A stretch of DNA of 64,000 nt from Flaveria trinervia. Lineage: Eukaryota; Streptophyta; Magnoliopsida; Asterales; Asteraceae. The stretch spans positions 38,503,728 to 38,567,727 of the forward strand of contig CM046453.1 of assembly GCA_025506515.1 (NCBI GenBank). The letters run 5' to 3'. Shown here in pieces: positions 46,788 through 59,397 of this stretch. The notes under the pieces are model-generated. The model was not told where the DNA came from, did no database searches, and saw only the letters and a list, made by a program, of their open reading frames with translations. Each line of letters starts with the position of its first letter. Within the stretch, counting starts at the first letter, position 1. The position numbers and the translations under genes are program-made.

Positions 46788-47000
46788 TTATTGCATTTGC
46801 TTCTTTTCTTTTCATTTTTATTCTTCATTTTACATCTTTTAAAATTTCTGGGTGTTACATATTGCATGTCATGTGCCTGGAATAGCCATTGTCAATGATC
46901 TATACATTTATGTTTGTCTTGAGTTGTTCCTGCACAAAAGAGATGGTTAGTTACATTTGGAAACCCAAACCTTATCGTTCTTGGGCTTATCAAAAGAAGT
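46788..47000 (-). pseudogene. pol: E7 protease start
   Basis: The minus strand near 46895-46855 encodes IDNGYSRHMTCNM, the copia protease active-site region with DSG changed to DNG. It is cut off by the E6 LTR at 46787. Confidence 0.75.
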
Positions 47001-47024
47001 TGAAGACAATGCAACAGTAATAAA

Positions 47025-49657
47025 TCATATTGTTATGTTTTGAGGATCACTTGTTGATGCTGATGAAGAACTTTCAATCACTTGGTCTTTCTTTGACTTC
47101 CATACCACCTTTGGAGTCTTAGACTTGACCTTCAATACTTCGGAAGTTTTGATGACTTTGGAAGTTTTGATGACTTTGAAAGTTTTGATGAGTGGACCTT
47201 CGGAAGGTCTTGCTAACACTGCAGCAGGCTTTAGTGCTTCAGAAGTATTCCTTTCTTCCGAGACCAAATTTTCTTCTAAAGGCAATTTTCCACTTGTCTT
47301 CTTCTTCATTTTGGAGGTTCTAAAAGGAAAAGATTTTCCTTCTGAAGCTTGTTTTTTTTCCAAACTCTTAGAAGTCTCTTTCTTGGTCATGTGGACAATA
47401 CCTTTTGGATTGTAAAGATAATCTTTAACAAGATAAGAGGTACTACCACACATATCACCATCAATATTCTTCTTCCTAAGAGTCTTCTTCTATGAGCAAG
47501 GCTGAACTTGATCACTATCCTTCTCCATCTTCATCTTTGCAGATATTATGGCAATTCTTTTAAGGTGAGGCCTACCTTCGGAGCTGGATGGTTCAACTTG
47601 TGTAGTAGTGGTAGACAACTGATCAGCCTTCTTCATGGTGTTGGGATGAGTTGGACATAAACTAAAACTTCTGGTACTAGAGTTTGAGTTTTTGTCTTCA
47701 GTCTTAACCACCTTAAAGTGTACAGAGATAAACTTGTTTCTGCTTAGAGTAAAAGGTGGCCCTGATTTTGAGTTTTCTTTGCCTTTCTCTTGCTCTTCCT
47801 ATCCAAGTTCTTCCTTCTTGACTTGGTCATCCCAACCTTATCACTCTTCTCAAAAGGATACTGACCCTTCTTACAATGCTCTTCTTCACTCTTCTTAAAG
47901 GCATCCTTCACTATCTCTTCTTTATCCTCTTCAGTCATGGGTCTATAAGGGGAAGCTCATATTCACAAGTTTCACACCTAGGAGATCTTACAGACAAGAT
48001 TGTGTGTGGAGGAGCTATCTCACTAGATCACAGTCCCTTGTTATTTTGATAACAAAATTTTGCATGCAAGGATGAGGATATAATGTTCTTGAAGGTATCT
48101 TCTTCAAGAACATTTTTTTCTGCCTTGGCTTTACTGATCACAAGCTTAGCCTGGCATTCAGTCAACTTAGTTATGAGATCTTTGATTTGAGTCCTGTAAT
48201 TGGTATGTTCATGTTTGAGAGTTGAAATAGTTTTCTCTAAGTCCTCTACCTTTAGTTTATAATCACTTTCAGCTCTTTTAAAGTCAGATTTTAAGATACT
48301 TAAGGACTCAAGATCAAATCTCATCTCTAAGTTGTAGGACGTGTTTCTATTTACTTTAGCAACACATTCAATTGTACAAAGATGTTCCAATTTGCTTCAT
48401 CATGGTCAACCATGAGTGTTTGGTTTGGAGATGCATCTTCCACCTAAAAGCTCCAGTCAAAGCCTCATTCTTCAATAGCAACTATAGCTTGCTACTTTGG
48501 CTTCTCATTATGGGTGGCTTTCTTAGTGTAGTTTGGCTTGGCTTGTGCTTGTCCACCATTTGTCCTTGGTGCCTTGCACTCTCTTGAAAAGTGACCCATT
48601 TGGTTATAGTTGTAACACTTTACTTTGTTTTTGTCCAATCCAAACTTTCCACTGGCTGCATTGCTTGGAAACTTCCTCCCTGTCCTCTTGTAGAACTTCT
48701 TGACTTCATGAGTGAGGAGAGACATTTGCTAAACTATCTCCATGTATTCCAGGTCACTTGGATGGATACAGTCCAGATCTTCAAGGGTGAAGAGAAAGTT
48801 GTCTATGCTTTAATCAGAAGACATAAAGGCTTCATGAAGAGTTTTGTCTCTTGGAATAGGCTTCATTGAGTGTAGCTTTATCGTGGTGTCTCTGGGAAGA
48901 TGATGAAAGGACCCTTTTATGAGTTGTTAGGGTAGCATATAAGATGATGTTGTGGTTCTATACTATCCCTTTCAACCACATGGAGGGTTGAACTTAGTTG
49001 ATTGCTGGAGTTACTAGATGAACATTGCATGTTTATCTTCATCTAGTATCCACTAAGAATACCATACAACTCTGTCAAAGTGAGAGTCTTAAGGTTCCTA
49101 GTTCTCTTGATAACAACAAACTAATGTGTCTATTGTATAAGAAAAGAGGACATGAACTTCTTTACAATATCATTGTTCTCAAGAGTCACTCCAACATCCA
49201 TTAATGTATCCACAACCTCAACATACTTGAAGGTGAAATTCTCAAACTGTTGCTTCAGAAGATCTTTCTTGTTCTCCTTGGCTTCAGTTGACCACTCATA
49301 CATCAGCTTCAGTGCATTCCATAGCTGTTTAGCTATTTTGCACTTCTTGAAGCCTCTGTAAATGGAGTTTGGAAGAGTAGTTTGAAGGGTTTTTATGGCT
49401 TTCTGATCAATCTCTATTCTCTTTCTATCTTCTTTAGAATAGTCAGCCACAACCTTTGGAATCATACCACCTCTAGCAGCAGCTGAAGAGGTGCTTGGTA
49501 TGTAAGGTCCTAAGACAACAGATTACCACATCCTGAAGTCTTGTGACTTGATGAAACCTTTCATTTGTTGGCACCAAGTGTCAAAGTCTTCAGGAGTGAT
49601 CAGTGGGGACTTTGTCATGGTTCCAGTTTCCATATCATCTTTAGTGAGAGCTGCCAT
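47025..49657 (-). pseudogene. gag: E7 gag (broken)
   Basis: The start ATG at 49657 gives MAALTKDDMETGTMTKSP. A TAA at about 49525 replaces the codon after FRMW. The gag N-terminal domain (49465-49130) has IAKQLWNALKLMYE. The knuckle near 48630 reads CYNYNQMGHFSREC, so its second Cys is changed to Tyr. A coiled coil follows (48390-48030), then Lys/Ser-rich tracts. Near 47130-47200 a KTSKVIKTSEV stretch is made of short repeats. It ends before the protease at 47025. Several frameshifts. Confidence 0.85.
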
Positions 49658-49729
49658 TTGAGATGTTAAGTATTTTGTGTAAATGAGGGATCTTAAGATG
49701 GTGAGATCTTACAATCAAGAGTCTGGAAT

Positions 49730-49741
49730 GCTCTGATACCA
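49730..49741 (-). other. E7 primer-binding site
   Basis: The minus strand reads TGGTATCAGAGC next to the LTR end. Confidence 0.92.
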
Positions 49742-49742
49742 A

Positions 49743-49890
49743 TGTAGGTCCATTTATAGGGGTCGGTCACTTACAACACAAACACACAATGAAAAGAGTT
49801 GTTTTAGAACATTTATCAAATAAAATAGAGAACTGGTAACACACTAGAATGATACTTAGAACACAATCAAAATATGAGACAGAACAAAGA
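49743..49890 (-). repeat. E7 LTR, 3' part in element orientation
   Basis: On the minus strand this is the last 148 bp, ending CTATAAATGGACCTACA, next to the primer-binding site. The rest of the LTR is beyond S2 at 59398-59663. Confidence 0.75.
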
Positions 49891-51824
49891 TGTAACACCC
49901 GGTTATTTTTATAGTCATAAAAGAAAGAACAAAGTGAAGGAAAAGAAAGAAAAATAATAAAACCAAGTAGAGGGTTAAAACTGTCAAAAGGACAAAAGAT
50001 TTTAAAAGTTGGTGAATAAAAGTGATGGCCGCCCATCACCCTCTCTTCACAACATATCATTCGGAATTTCTTTAGAGAGAGAAAGCAGGAGCTGAAAACT
50101 CTCGGGTTTGAAGAGGAATAAGAACAGAAAGTCAAATTCAAGGTAAGATTCATGAGTTTATGATGTTCTCAACTGGCCTTAGCCTCGGTTATATGCTTAT
50201 GTGTGTTTTTTTGTGTGTTCGAGTGTGTTTTTGGGGGTTTCTAGGCGGTTGAACTCAATTTGCAAATAGGTTTTGAAGAATTCATAACCAAAGGCTGCTA
50301 AGGTGAGTTCTAGAACCCCCTTTTACTTGTTTTAAACTGCTTTGGGGCTGGAAATACATGTATGAACGTTTCTATAAAAATGGGTTTTTCTACCGTATGC
50401 TTTATGTGTGTGTGTTTTTGCGGGCGGGGTTTGATTTTGTGTATGTATGTGATGTGATGATGTTATGATTATGTTTCTAAGACTTAGGATGTATATTTTA
50501 AGCTTAGAACATTATGGATGATGATTGAAACTGAATTACGTTGTTAAGTGTAATCTAGACTGCCCATGTGCAGAAATAGTGGCCATACGCCCAACCAAAA
50601 TAACTGCCTAAGTATTCCCATGCGCCCAAAACCCCATGTGCCAAACAGTAGCCATGCGCCTAGAAATAGGTTGAAATTTACTAAGTGTTCATGCGCCCAG
50701 GATTCCCATGCGCCCAAGCACTTATGCGCCTGCATAGTGCCCATGCGCCTAGAGTGGCCCATAAATTACTAAGTGTTGCCCATGCGCCTGGAAGTTCCCC
50801 ATGCGCCTAAGTGTTCCCCAGGCGCCCAGAAGGCCATGCACCTGAATAGTGCCCATGCGCCTAAGACTTAGAATATTTTTCTAAATTTTGGGGAAGAATG
50901 TAAATGTAGGCTTTGACTTGGGATGTTCCGGGGGGATATGTAAGTTGACTTTTTGTAAGGCCCCGTACCCGGGCACCTCACAGTTGGTCATTCATTGCAC
51001 TTAAAACATTATAAAATGTACATTATTTTGCAGTGGATTTAAAACATTCATTAATAACTAAAAACATGTCATTTACAACATTTGTTTCTATCTCAAAATA
51101 CAAGACATGTCAAAATACGGATGCCAGCCTCAAAATGCTCCCAGTAGCTTATGCATCCATGCCTGCAACTCCTCAGCATCAACGTATACCTGCCAACTAT
51201 CATGCCTACAAAAGTCAGCGACGCTGAGTGAGTTCTAGTTTTATAATAAAACATACTTTTCTGTGTTAAACTGTTCTTTACTTTTCTTTCAAAATCAAAC
51301 TATACCTTACAATCGCTCGTGATCATGCATCATACGTACATATAGATAATCAATATTATCTTCTTCATTACGTTCATTAGCTTTTTATTCAATGTATTAC
51401 ATTATCGTTCACTTCTCTTTCTAGATCCGGTCAGACTTTACCCTCTTCGTGGCACTCAGCACGATTACTGAGGTCGAATGACAAGGATCCTGTTCAGTAC
51501 ATTATTACGATAATTCATTTACGTTCATTTATACGTTCGCCTCATGCTCGAAAGTTGATGCTGTGATGGGGCCTGCTCACAACCCCCGACTCATGTCGAA
51601 GACTGACACATCACCGGATACGCGACAAAGATCCCATAAAGAGTCAATCATAGATTTGAACTCCATCCGAGTCTGTTGCAACACAAAGTCGCTCACCTCA
51701 TATCTCGTCTCATGGTCAAAGACCTCTGTCGAGTCTGTTGCAACACAGAGTCACTCACCCATAACTATGCTTGGCTTCATGCCACAGCCCCCGAAGTTAT
51801 ACATAACTCGGGTAACAACACCCC

Positions 51825-51965
51825 CACCAAAGTGGGTAACAACACCCCCACCAAAGTGGGTAATAACACCCATAGAAATGGGTAACACCCCCACAGAAAG
51901 GGGTAACACCCCCATAGAAATGGGTAACACCCCCATAGAAATGGGTAACACCCCCATAAATGGGT
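51825..51965 (+). repeat. 21-bp tandem array in G LTR
   Basis: Units of GGGTAACACCCCCATAGAAAT type, about seven copies. Each is a partial dyad (ACCC against GGGT). The matching array in the other LTR is at 57045-57205. Confidence 0.85.
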
Positions 51966-52389
51966 ACCCTTTGAAGGTCAGTCACAAAGATTGGAACCCT
52001 TGCGTGCACACTTTAGGATTTGCTGAACCTCATGCAGTAGAGCTTAAGGCATTAAGAGTCGTGCACCTCTGTACATATTGCTTTCAAGCCTTTCTATGCT
52101 TCTCTCTTTATTCATAATTCATACATGCATTCATTCATTAATTCCTCTTTTTTATTCTTCCACTTTAAGTTACATAATACTTTCATTACATTCATTAACG
52201 TTCAACGCAAAGCCAAGGGAAGACATACATATATAATAAGGAACATACATAAGCATAAACATACACCATCACCATACAGGCAACAACATACATGCATAAC
52301 ACACCGAAACATAAGCCATCACATCATAACTAACTAGCCTATCTCCCCATTATCCCCTTAAAACCACTTAGAAAACCTCAAGTCCAAAG

Positions 52390-52950
52390 TGGGCGCATGG
52401 GTCCTTCCAGGCGCATGAGCATAAAAATTCTAAGTATAAAACAGTCTGGTCGCATGGGCACTGTTTGGGCGTTTCTACCCTGTTCAGGCGCATCACCAAC
52501 ACTTAGTCGTTTCAAGCACTTGGGCGCATGGGCACTGTTTAGGCGCATGGCCAATACTTAGCCGTTTCTTCCACTGGGACGCATGGGCACTGTTTAGGCG
52601 CATGGGCACTGTTTAGGCGCATGGTCCACACTTAGCCGTTTCATCACTTGGGCGCATGGGCGCTGTTTAGGCGCATGGCTAATACTTAGCCGTTTCTTTC
52701 ACTGGGACGCATGGGCATTGCTTTAGGCGCATGGCCAATACTTAGTCGTTTCTTTCACTAGGACGCATGGGCACTGTTTAGGCGCATGGCAACACTTGGA
52801 CGCATGGGCCAACATGTTGGGCGCATGGGCCAATATTCAGGCGCATGACCAACTCTTGGGCGCATGGCCAACACTTAGGCGTCTGGTCTCTCATGCTGGA
52901 CGCATGGACAACTGCTTGGGCGCATGAACCACTGTTCATGATCATCAAAC
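52390..52950 (+). repeat. GCGCATGGGCACTGTTTAGG array in G LTR
   Basis: About ten units of roughly 55 bp, alternating GCGCATGGGCACTGTTTAGG and CCAATACTTAGCCGTTTC. The counterpart is at 57610-58145. Confidence 0.85.
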
Positions 52951-53594
52951 ATTCTGAAATCTTTTCTATGCTACCAATTTCACCTGATTATCATTCTAAG
53001 CATACCCAAACACACATCTAACATACTAAGGCCATCTAAGCATGCTAAACATCATCTCTAACCCATAATCAACACTATAACATGCATACATACATACAAC
53101 ATTCGAGCATAAAGCTGTAAACCCACGGTTTCTTTAAAAGATGCTTACATCGTATGCATAATAGCCCCAAATCAGTTGAAAATCAGTAAAAGAGGGGTTC
53201 TAGAAACTCACCTTGAGCAGCTTTTGAGCAACACTCTTCCGGTTCAAGACCCACTTCGATTCAGCTCTTAAATCCCGAAAGTAAACTCTAAACAACCGCA
53301 ACTTCGGTCAAGAACTCAATACTCAACTGAAACCGAGCTCAAACAAGAGAAGACTTACCTTTTTCAGCTTCTTCTTCCTCTTTCTCTCTCTAGAACTGAG
53401 AGTCTCTCTCTCTTCTTCTTTTTAGCCGTGAGAAAGAAGATGATAAATGAAGAATGGGCACCCATGCCCTTAAATCCTTAAAATAATAAAAGTGTACTTT
53501 GTACACTTTTTTCCCTTCCACTTGTGCAAAGTTTATATTCTTTCTATTTACTTTTCTTTTCCTTTCGTTTAAATAGAAAATTCGGGGTGTTACA

Positions 53595-53608
53595 AGTCTA
53601 CCCCCTTA
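53595..53608 (-). other. G polypurine tract
   Basis: The minus strand reads TTAAGGGGGTAGACT directly before the LTR start TGTAACACC. Confidence 0.85.
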
Positions 53609-53990
53609 AAGAGGTTTCGTCCTCGAAACCTGTCGCTTCTCGAACAGTTATGGGTAATACTGTCTCACCTCTTCTTGATCTTGCATTTAAACTCAGATCC
53701 CTTTAGGCTTCACTGCACCCGCACAAGAGAAACCATCATCCTCCTTAGTCTATTCTCTTCTTCTTATTAGTAATGGTCACCAGTTGCTCCTCATGGTTGG
53801 ATACTCTGTCCATCTTAGTATTCTCTAGTAGCATGATCATATCCTCATCGGTTGAGCTCTTTCTTAGACGAGATGTATGGAATATCAGATGAATTCCACT
53901 TAACTCATCAGGTAGCTCCAGTCGATGTGCCACTTCTCTTACCTGAGCAACAACTGAGAATGACCCTCTCCACTTTAATATTAACTTTAC
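53600..53990 (-). pseudogene. G integrase C-terminal remnant
   Basis: On the minus strand VAHRLELPDELSGIHLIFH and TSRLRK match the tail region of gypsy integrase, where VAYRLELP...HxxFHVSxLRK is typical. They are followed by a degraded tail (LVRVQ, GSEF) and FEDETSLRG just before the polypurine tract. It is frameshifted. This shows that the element once had a full pol and lost the middle by deletion. Confidence 0.75.
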
Positions 53991-54457
53991 TTGGTTTCAA
54001 ATCAAGCAATCTGCTCTCCTCGTCAAAGCCTTCCTCATACTTCATTGTCGTAGGTTGTCACCGAACTCTAGTTTCGTACGGTTGAGCAATCCATCTTTCT
54101 GCAACACTTGGGGTTTAAGTCATAGACTACTGATCAACTCACCCGGAGATGCCTGTCTACCTACCTGTGTCTGTCTTGAACAACCTAGCAGGTACAAGCG
54201 CTCTTTCTCAATTCTATCACGCAATCCTCTAGGGCATTAGGTAACCTGATAGATTTACTAACAGCAATTCTTACATCAAAGGACTCATCGATCTCCCTAC
54301 CCCTAACGTGCAACATCACAGAAAACAGCGGCAACAAAACTACTACTAGCATCACAATTAAAGCATAGATGCATAAATCTAAACTTGCAAGAACGTACCT
54401 GACGTTACCTCAGAGTCTGACCTAGCCTCCTCCCGATCATAGCGAAGGCTCTAGCCT

Positions 54458-55732
54458 TCATCCCTTGTTCTCCTTCCTCGTACCTGAGCTTCCTCCGATC
54501 TTCTTCAGTCCCGAACCTTCCACTCTCGGCTTCTTACAATCCCTGCTCATGTGACCTTCCTCACCACAGGAATAACACCTCCCCATACTGTAGTTCTTCG
54601 CCACATGTCCGGTCCTCCCATAACAGAAACAGACATTACCCCCCAGTCTGCATTCCTCAGGGTGCCTGTGTCCACACTTGTCACACCTTTTCGACCCCGC
54701 ACCAGTTATGATCACACGCTGATCATCCACTCGTGCACCTTTGTCACCTGGAGCGGTTCCGCCATGTTCCAATCGCTTCCCGTTCCATTCTTGATCACAG
54801 TCTCCTTTCTTGCTACTTTCAATCGCCATCACAGATCTTTCATCATACAATCTCCCCGCCAAATCGACTGCCGACCTAAACGTACTCGGTCGGGCAGCAA
54901 TCATATGCCTACGGATGTCCGCCGGCAAGCCTTGAATGTACCTCTTGATCTTTCGTGAAAGAGGTGTCACCTGATCTGGCACCAGACGTGCCATCTCATT
55001 GAATTTAGAAGTATATTGCTGATGTGTCATCGTTCCCGCCTCCAGCTGCAAGAACTCTCTTTCAACTTTGTCCATCTCACAGTGAGGACAGAATTCCTCA
55101 ATCACCAGCCTTTTCAACTCTGACCATCGCATCCTCCCGATAGCCCTGCTTCCCTCAACCTGGACGATATTGTCCCACCAACACAGAGCCGAGTCTACAA
55201 AAGAATGGGCAGCAAACTTTACTTTTTGATCCTCCCGGCACTCAGTGATATTCAATACCGCCTCCATCTCTCTCACCCATCGGTGAGCAGTAGCAGCAGT
55301 GCCGTTTCCATCAAAAGTTGGGGGCTTGCATTGTTGAAACGCCCCATAATTACAGCCTCGTGCCGCCTCTGTCGCAGGCTCTTCCTCTTCGTCCTCTTCG
55401 TCATTGAAGAAAACCATTTTAGTCTCGGGTCGTCTCCTTTCGCCCGAAGGTCTACCCCCTTCCTATCTCTCCTCGTCTCTAACAGCCTTCATAACTTCGG
55501 TCACCACAGACGGTAGGATCGTCTGCATAACCTGATGCACTTCCTCCCGGACCGCCTCTCTCATCGAGGCTCTCTGATTAGCATTCTCATCACCGCCCTC
55601 CTGATGAGGGGTCTTGGGTTCCTCATGGGCTGCTCTTTCAACCCTAGACCTTCCTCTTGTGACCAGTGGTTCAACACCACGTCCACCACCGCCTCCACCT
55701 CATGAAGCTTTCGAAGATCTACCGCCAACCAT
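54458..55732 (-). pseudogene. gag: G gag, nearly intact (Ty3/gypsy gag with zinc knuckles)
   Basis: The start is probably MVGGRSSKAS at 55732. A TGA follows at codon 11 and a TAG at 55465. From MVFFNDEEDEEE (55417) it is open for 319 codons. The core has the retrotransposon gag signature: AHRWVREMEAVL, ALCWWDNIV, EFCPHCE and EFLQLEAGTMT, then KIKRYIQGLP. Zinc motifs follow: a CGH-x-HPEEC group, CFCYGRTGHVAKN (last Cys lost) and an intact CYSCGEEGHMSRDC. In a gag-only element this would be the only protein, able to form particles with a helper's enzymes. It ends at 54458 without protease. Confidence 0.92.
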
Positions 55733-56092
55733 CTTCTAACACACTATAAGATTCAAACACTAACGCGGTCATTCAAGGTAATAACTCAGTTTATGTCAAG
55801 TATAGTAAGTCCCTAATTACAGTGGCCAGTTGTGATTAGCCACTTACTTTACTCTTCATACCCCAAGCATTTCCTATCCCAACTACATCAGTATCTAAAT
55901 CTACACAATAGCACACAAGCCACATAACATGCGCACATAATACCGGTTAACAATAACTTACATAAAACATTTACATAAAACCTTTACCTGCAGGCACATA
56001 GCTACTAGCACTGGCATCCCTTTTCCTTTTAGTCCCATTCTCATTTTAAGACTAGGTTTTTCAAAATATTTACCCAATTCACTTAGACTTTT

Positions 56093-56104
56093 GCTCTGAT
56101 ACCA
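56093..56104 (-). other. G primer-binding site
   Basis: The minus strand reads TGGTATCAGAGC three bases inside the 5' LTR. Confidence 0.92.
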
Positions 56105-56107
56105 ACT

Positions 56108-58800
56108 TGTAAGGCCCCATACCCGAGCACCTCATAGTTGGTCATTCATTGCACTTAAAACATTATAAAATGTACATTATTTTGCAGCAGAATTTATAAC
56201 ATTCATTAATAACTAAAAACATGTCATTTACAACATTTGTTTCTATCTCAAAATACAAGACATGTGAAAATACAGATGCCAGCCTCAAAATGCTCCCAGT
56301 AGCTTATGCATCCATGCCTGCAACTCCTCAGCATCAACGTATACCTGCCAACTATCATGCATACAAAAGTCAGCGATGCTGAGTGAGTTCTAGTTTTATA
56401 ATAAAATATACTTTTTGTGTTAAAACCGTTCTTTACTTTTCTTTCAAAAGCAAACTATACCTTACAATCGCTCGTGATCATGCATCATACGTACATATAG
56501 ATAATATCATTATTCTCTTCATCATTACATTCATTAGCTTTGTTCATTCAATGTATTACATTATTATTCACTTCTCTTTCTAGATCCGGTCAGACTTTAC
56601 CCTCTTCGTGGCACTCAGCCACGATTACTGAGATCGGATGACAAGGATCTTGTTCAGTACATTATTATGATAATTCATTTACGTTCATTCATACGTTCGT
56701 TCTTTCATACATGATCTACCGTTCATTACTCTTTATCACTCGAATCTTGTCTCTTGAAATATCCCCGACTCATGCTTGAAAGCTGATGCTTTGCCAGGGC
56801 CTGCTCACAAACCCCTGACTCATGTCCGAAGACTGACATAGCACCGGGATATGTGACAAAGATCCCATAAAGAGTCAATCACAGAGATTGAACTCCATCC
56901 GAGTCTGTTGCAACACAAATTCGCTCACATCATATCTCATCTCATGGTCAAAGACCTCTGTCGAGTCTGTTGCAACACAGAGTCGCTCACCTCATAACTA
57001 TGCTTGGCTTCATGCCACACCCCCCGAAGTTATACATAACTCGGGTATTAACACCCCCACCAAAGTGGGTAATAACACCCCACCGAAGTGGGTAACAACA
57101 CCCATAGAAATGGGTAACACCCCCATAGAAAGGGGTAACACCCCCATAGAAATGGGTAACACCCCCATAGAAATGGGTAACACCCCTATAGAAATGGGTA
57201 ACACCTCTGAAGGTCAGTCACAAAGACTGGAACCCTTGCGTGCAGACTTTAGGATTTGCTGAACCTCACGTGGTAGAGCTTAAGGCATTAAGAGCCGTGC
57301 ACCTCTGTACATATTGCTTTCAAGCCTTTCTATGCTTCTCTCTTTATTCATTAATTCATGCATGCATTCATTCATTACATTCTTCCACTTTACGTTACAT
57401 AATACTTTCATTACATTCATTAACATTCAATGCAAAGCCAAGGGAAGAAATACATATATAATAAGGAACATACATAAGCATAAACATACACCATCACCAT
57501 ACAGGCAACAACATACATGCATAACACACACGAAACATAAGCCATCACATCATAACCAGGCCTATCTCCCCATTAAATCCCTTAAAAACAACTTAGAAAA
57601 CCTCAAGTCCAAAGTGGGCGCATGGGTCCTTCCAGGCGCATGAGCATAAAAATTCTAAGTATAAAACAATCTGGTCGCATGGGCACTATTTGGGCGTTTC
57701 TGGCCTGTTCAGGCGCATCACCAACACTTAGTCGTTTCAAGAACTTGGGCGCATGGGCACTGTTTAGGCGCATGACCAATACTTAGTCGTTTCTTCCACT
57801 GGAATGCATGGGCACAGTTTAGGCACATGGTCCACACTTAGCCGTTTCATCACTTGGGCGCATGGGCATTGTTTAGGTGCATGCCCAATACTTAGTCGTT
57901 TCTTTCATTGGGATGCATGGGCACTGTTTAGGTGCATGGACAATACTTAGCCATTTCTTTCACTGGGACGCATGGGCACTATTTAGGCGCATGGCAAACA
58001 CTTGGACGCATGGGCCAACATGCTGGGCGCATGGGCCACTATTTAGGCCCATGACCCACTCTTGGGTGCATGGCCAACACTTAGGAGTCTGGTCTCTCAT
58101 GCTGGACGCATGGACAACTGCTTGGGCGCATGAATCACTGTTCATGATCATCAAACATTCTGAAATCTTTTCTATGCTACCAATTTCACCTGATTATCAT
58201 TCTAAGCATACCCAAACACAGATCTAACATACTAAGGCCATTTAAGCATGCTAAATATCATCTCTAACCCATAATCAACACTATAACATGCATACATACA
58301 TACAACATTCGAGCATAAAGCTGTAAACCCACAGTTTCTTTAAAAGATGCTTATATCGTATGCATAATAGCCCCAAATCAGTTGAAAATCAGTAAAAGAG
58401 GGGTTCTAGAAACTCACCTTGAGTAGCTTTTGAGCAACACTCTTCTAGTTCAAGACCCACTTCGATTCGGCTCTTGAATCCCGAAAGTAAACTCTAAACA
58501 ACCAGAACTTCGGTCGAGAACTCAATACTCAACTGAAACCGAGCTCAAACAAGGGAAGACTTACCTTTTTCAGCTTCTTCTTCCTCTTTCTCTCTCTAGA
58601 ACCGAGAGTCTCTCTCTCTTCTTCTTTTTAGCCGTGAGAAAGAAGATGATAAATGAAGAATGGGCACCCATGCCCTTAAATCCTTAAAATAATAAAAATG
58701 TACTTTGTACACTTTTTCCCCTTCCACTTGTGCAAAGTTTCTATTCTTTTTATTTACTTTTTTTTTCCTTTCGTTTAAATAGAAAATTTGGGGTGTTACA
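56108..58800 (-). repeat. G 5' LTR (2693 bp)
   Basis: It matches the copy at 50954-53594, with the same 21-bp array (57045-57205) and 55-bp array (57610-58145). It is followed by the exact CTTTT duplication. An unusually long LTR. Confidence 0.93.
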
Positions 58801-59397
58801 CTTTTTGAATTCATAGATGATTTAATGGGTGATGTATGATGATGATGTATGATTGATGCCCACGCATGATAATATGTGATTGATGATGATGATGAATGTT
58901 ATGTAGTATGGTGTGCCTGTATGGTGATGTTTGTATATTTATGTTTATGTTTATGCTCCGGTTTATGTATGTTATTTTCCCGTGACTTTATGTTGAATGT
59001 TTATAAATGAAATGAAAAGTATTATGCAACATAAAGTGGAAGATAATAAAAGAGGAACGTAATCAAAGAATGCATGCATTAATGAATGAATGAATGAAAG
59101 TAAGAAAGTCTTGCAAGCAAAGTACGGAAGTTCATACCCAATGAAGGGTGTTAGCTCAACTGTGTGCGGGTTAGCTACCCCAGAAGGATGCACACTGGGG
59201 TCTAATCTTTGTGATTGACCATATGTATGGGATCCTGGCCGCTTACCCTAGGTATTGGAGCCAGCTTCGTGCACCATGTTCGAGGTCTATGAAAGACCTA
59301 AGGCCTAGTAACCACCTTCGTGCATAATATTTGGGGTATATCATATGGCATTGATCCGGAATGAAAGAAAAAAGATAAGTGATGAGTGTACTTACCA

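Larger units (their letters stand above)
50954..53594 (-). repeat. G 3' LTR (2641 bp)
   Basis: On the minus strand it starts TGTAACACCCCG and ends GGGGCCTTACA. It contains a tandem array of a 21-bp unit (51825-51965) and a long array of about 55-bp units around GCGCATGGGCACTGTTTAGG (52390-52950). It matches the copy at 56108-58800 throughout, apart from small changes, a deletion of about 60 bp near 51537, and differences in repeat number. Short ORFs inside it are products of the repeats. Confidence 0.93.
50954..58800 (-). mobile_element. G: Ty3/gypsy deletion derivative with gag only (TR-GAG type, 7.85 kb)
   Basis: Two LTRs of 2641 and 2693 bp flank a 2513-bp interior. The exact target duplication is CTTTT (50949-50953 and 58801-58805). 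The interior in element orientation has a primer-binding site, gag, about 450 bp of unclear sequence, a short integrase C-terminal remnant and a polypurine tract. PR, RT, RNase H and most of integrase are absent, so it depends on a helper element. Confidence 0.93.
49891..59397 (+). repeat. S2: solo gypsy-type LTR, split by element G
   Basis: Two arms, 49891-50953 and 58806-59397 (about 1.65 kb together), flank G and its CTTTT duplications. S2 starts TGTAACACCC and probably ends TTACCA. The flanks AAAGA (49886-49890) and AAAGC (59398-59402) match at four of five bases. Its sequence is a diverged relative of the G LTR read in the opposite strand, for example the GGTGAGTTCTAGAACCCC block near 50301 and the ATGAATGAATG segment near 59085. 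It has its own CCATGCGCC repeats (about 50565-50865). No internal region was found. Confidence 0.7.

Noticed and set aside
47125..47415. Plus-strand 96-codon ORF
   Set aside because: Antisense shadow of E7 gag and its short coding repeats.
51563..52117. A 184-codon plus-strand ORF and overlapping ORFs on both strands inside the G LTR
   Set aside because: The open frames come from the 21-bp repeat, whose length is a multiple of three. The other LTR has a similarly placed but different chance ORF at 56888-57262. No protein domain.
52390..52950. CRISPR-like array of regularly spaced repeats
   Set aside because: Repeats are degenerate, spacers are themselves repeated, and the array lies in an LTR of a plant retrotransposon. 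No cas genes.
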